6,112 bases of DNA, taken from positions 1 through 6,112 of the forward strand of contig JAFGSO010000478.1 of the NCBI GenBank assembly GCA_016934605.1, read 5' to 3'. Source of the DNA: Calditrichota bacterium. GTDB lineage: Bacteria; Calditrichota; Calditrichia; RBG-13-44-9. The position numbers and the translations under genes are program-made. Under the pieces are notes generated by a model. It was not told where the DNA came from and searched no databases. It worked only from the letters and a program-made list of their open reading frames with translations. Below are positions 5,855-6,112 of the stretch, one piece after another. The first letter of the stretch is position 1. Each line of letters begins with the position of its first letter.

Positions 5855-6032
5855 AAAACTCTACCCCTGTATTCCGCTACTGATTCACAATAATATTTGA
5901 CTACCATCAGCAAAAAAGACATGCAGTCTGATTTTTTGATTCAGGATTCGGTACGGCAAAATCGATTTCTGCGTATGCAATTCTGACAAAGTAAATCAGA
6001 AGGATTTAAAAGAAATATCTGGATAAATCAGG

Positions 6033-6112
6033 CTAAAATTTTTCATCATATTTTGTCCAGAGGAAATCACCCAGTTTCCAGGCTTCTCTTACCGCACGGC
6101 TGGCCCATTTCA
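6033..6112 (-). CDS. 3' end of an unidentified minus-strand gene (truncated by window edge)
   Basis: Reading the minus strand in from the right edge gives an open frame of about 25 residues, KWASRAVREAWKLGDFLW followed by TKYDEKF and a TAG stop at 6033-6035. The amphipathic, aromatic-rich composition looks like a real protein C-terminus. The orientation matches the next gene, whose start is 178 nt further on. The protein cannot be identified from this tail, and a chance open frame of this length is possible. No clear terminator follows it, so it may or may not be transcribed with the HAD gene. Confidence 0.45.
   Translation of the reverse strand, partial: KWASRAVREAWKLGDFLWTKYDEKF

Overview
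The window reads as ordinary bacterial chromosome, with moderate to low G+C, AT-rich intergenic DNA and the standard genetic code. Lineage cannot be fixed from it. An orphan SpoIIE-type phosphatase, a secreted CBM9-like/esterase fusion and intergenic repeats of the 'ACCACCAAG...' kind would fit an environmental lineage of the FCB (Bacteroidetes/Chlorobi-Ignavibacteria/Calditrichota-like) type, but this is a weak inference. No mobile-element protein, CRISPR array, tRNA or rRNA was recognised.

Layout, left to right. Positions 1-362 are non-coding and repeat-rich: a 7-nt tandem repeat, inverted arms, and the first copy of a 33-bp interspersed repeat. Positions 363-1274 (minus) encode a stand-alone PP2C/SpoIIE-family Ser/Thr phosphatase. 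Positions 1275-1907 are non-coding. They hold a possible promoter for the phosphatase, an element with 9-bp inverted ends that carries the second copy of the 33-bp repeat, a GC-rich hairpin, and a rho-independent terminator serving the next minus-strand gene. Positions 1908-2345 (minus) encode a small four-helix membrane protein of unknown function with a very strong ribosome binding site. Positions 2346-2711 are a divergent intergenic region. Positions 2712-3332 (plus) are a gluconokinase (gntK-like) gene broken by two frame changes. Converging on and overlapping its tail is a minus-strand gene cluster: a short 3' gene fragment at the right edge (6033-6112), a hexitol/2-deoxyglucose-6-phosphate phosphatase-like HAD hydrolase (hxpB-like, 5183-5854), and a 634-residue exported CBM9-like/alpha-beta hydrolase protein (3246-5150).

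Functionally, the right half has a carbohydrate theme: a sugar-phosphate phosphatase, a secreted esterase with a carbohydrate-binding-like domain, and a dead gluconate kinase. The HAD and esterase genes are 32 nt apart and are probably co-transcribed. The left half (regulatory phosphatase, membrane protein) has no visible link to it. The points most worth checking are the decayed gluconokinase with its antisense overlap, the multi-domain esterase, and the nested repeat elements. No clear multi-gene novel system is visible.
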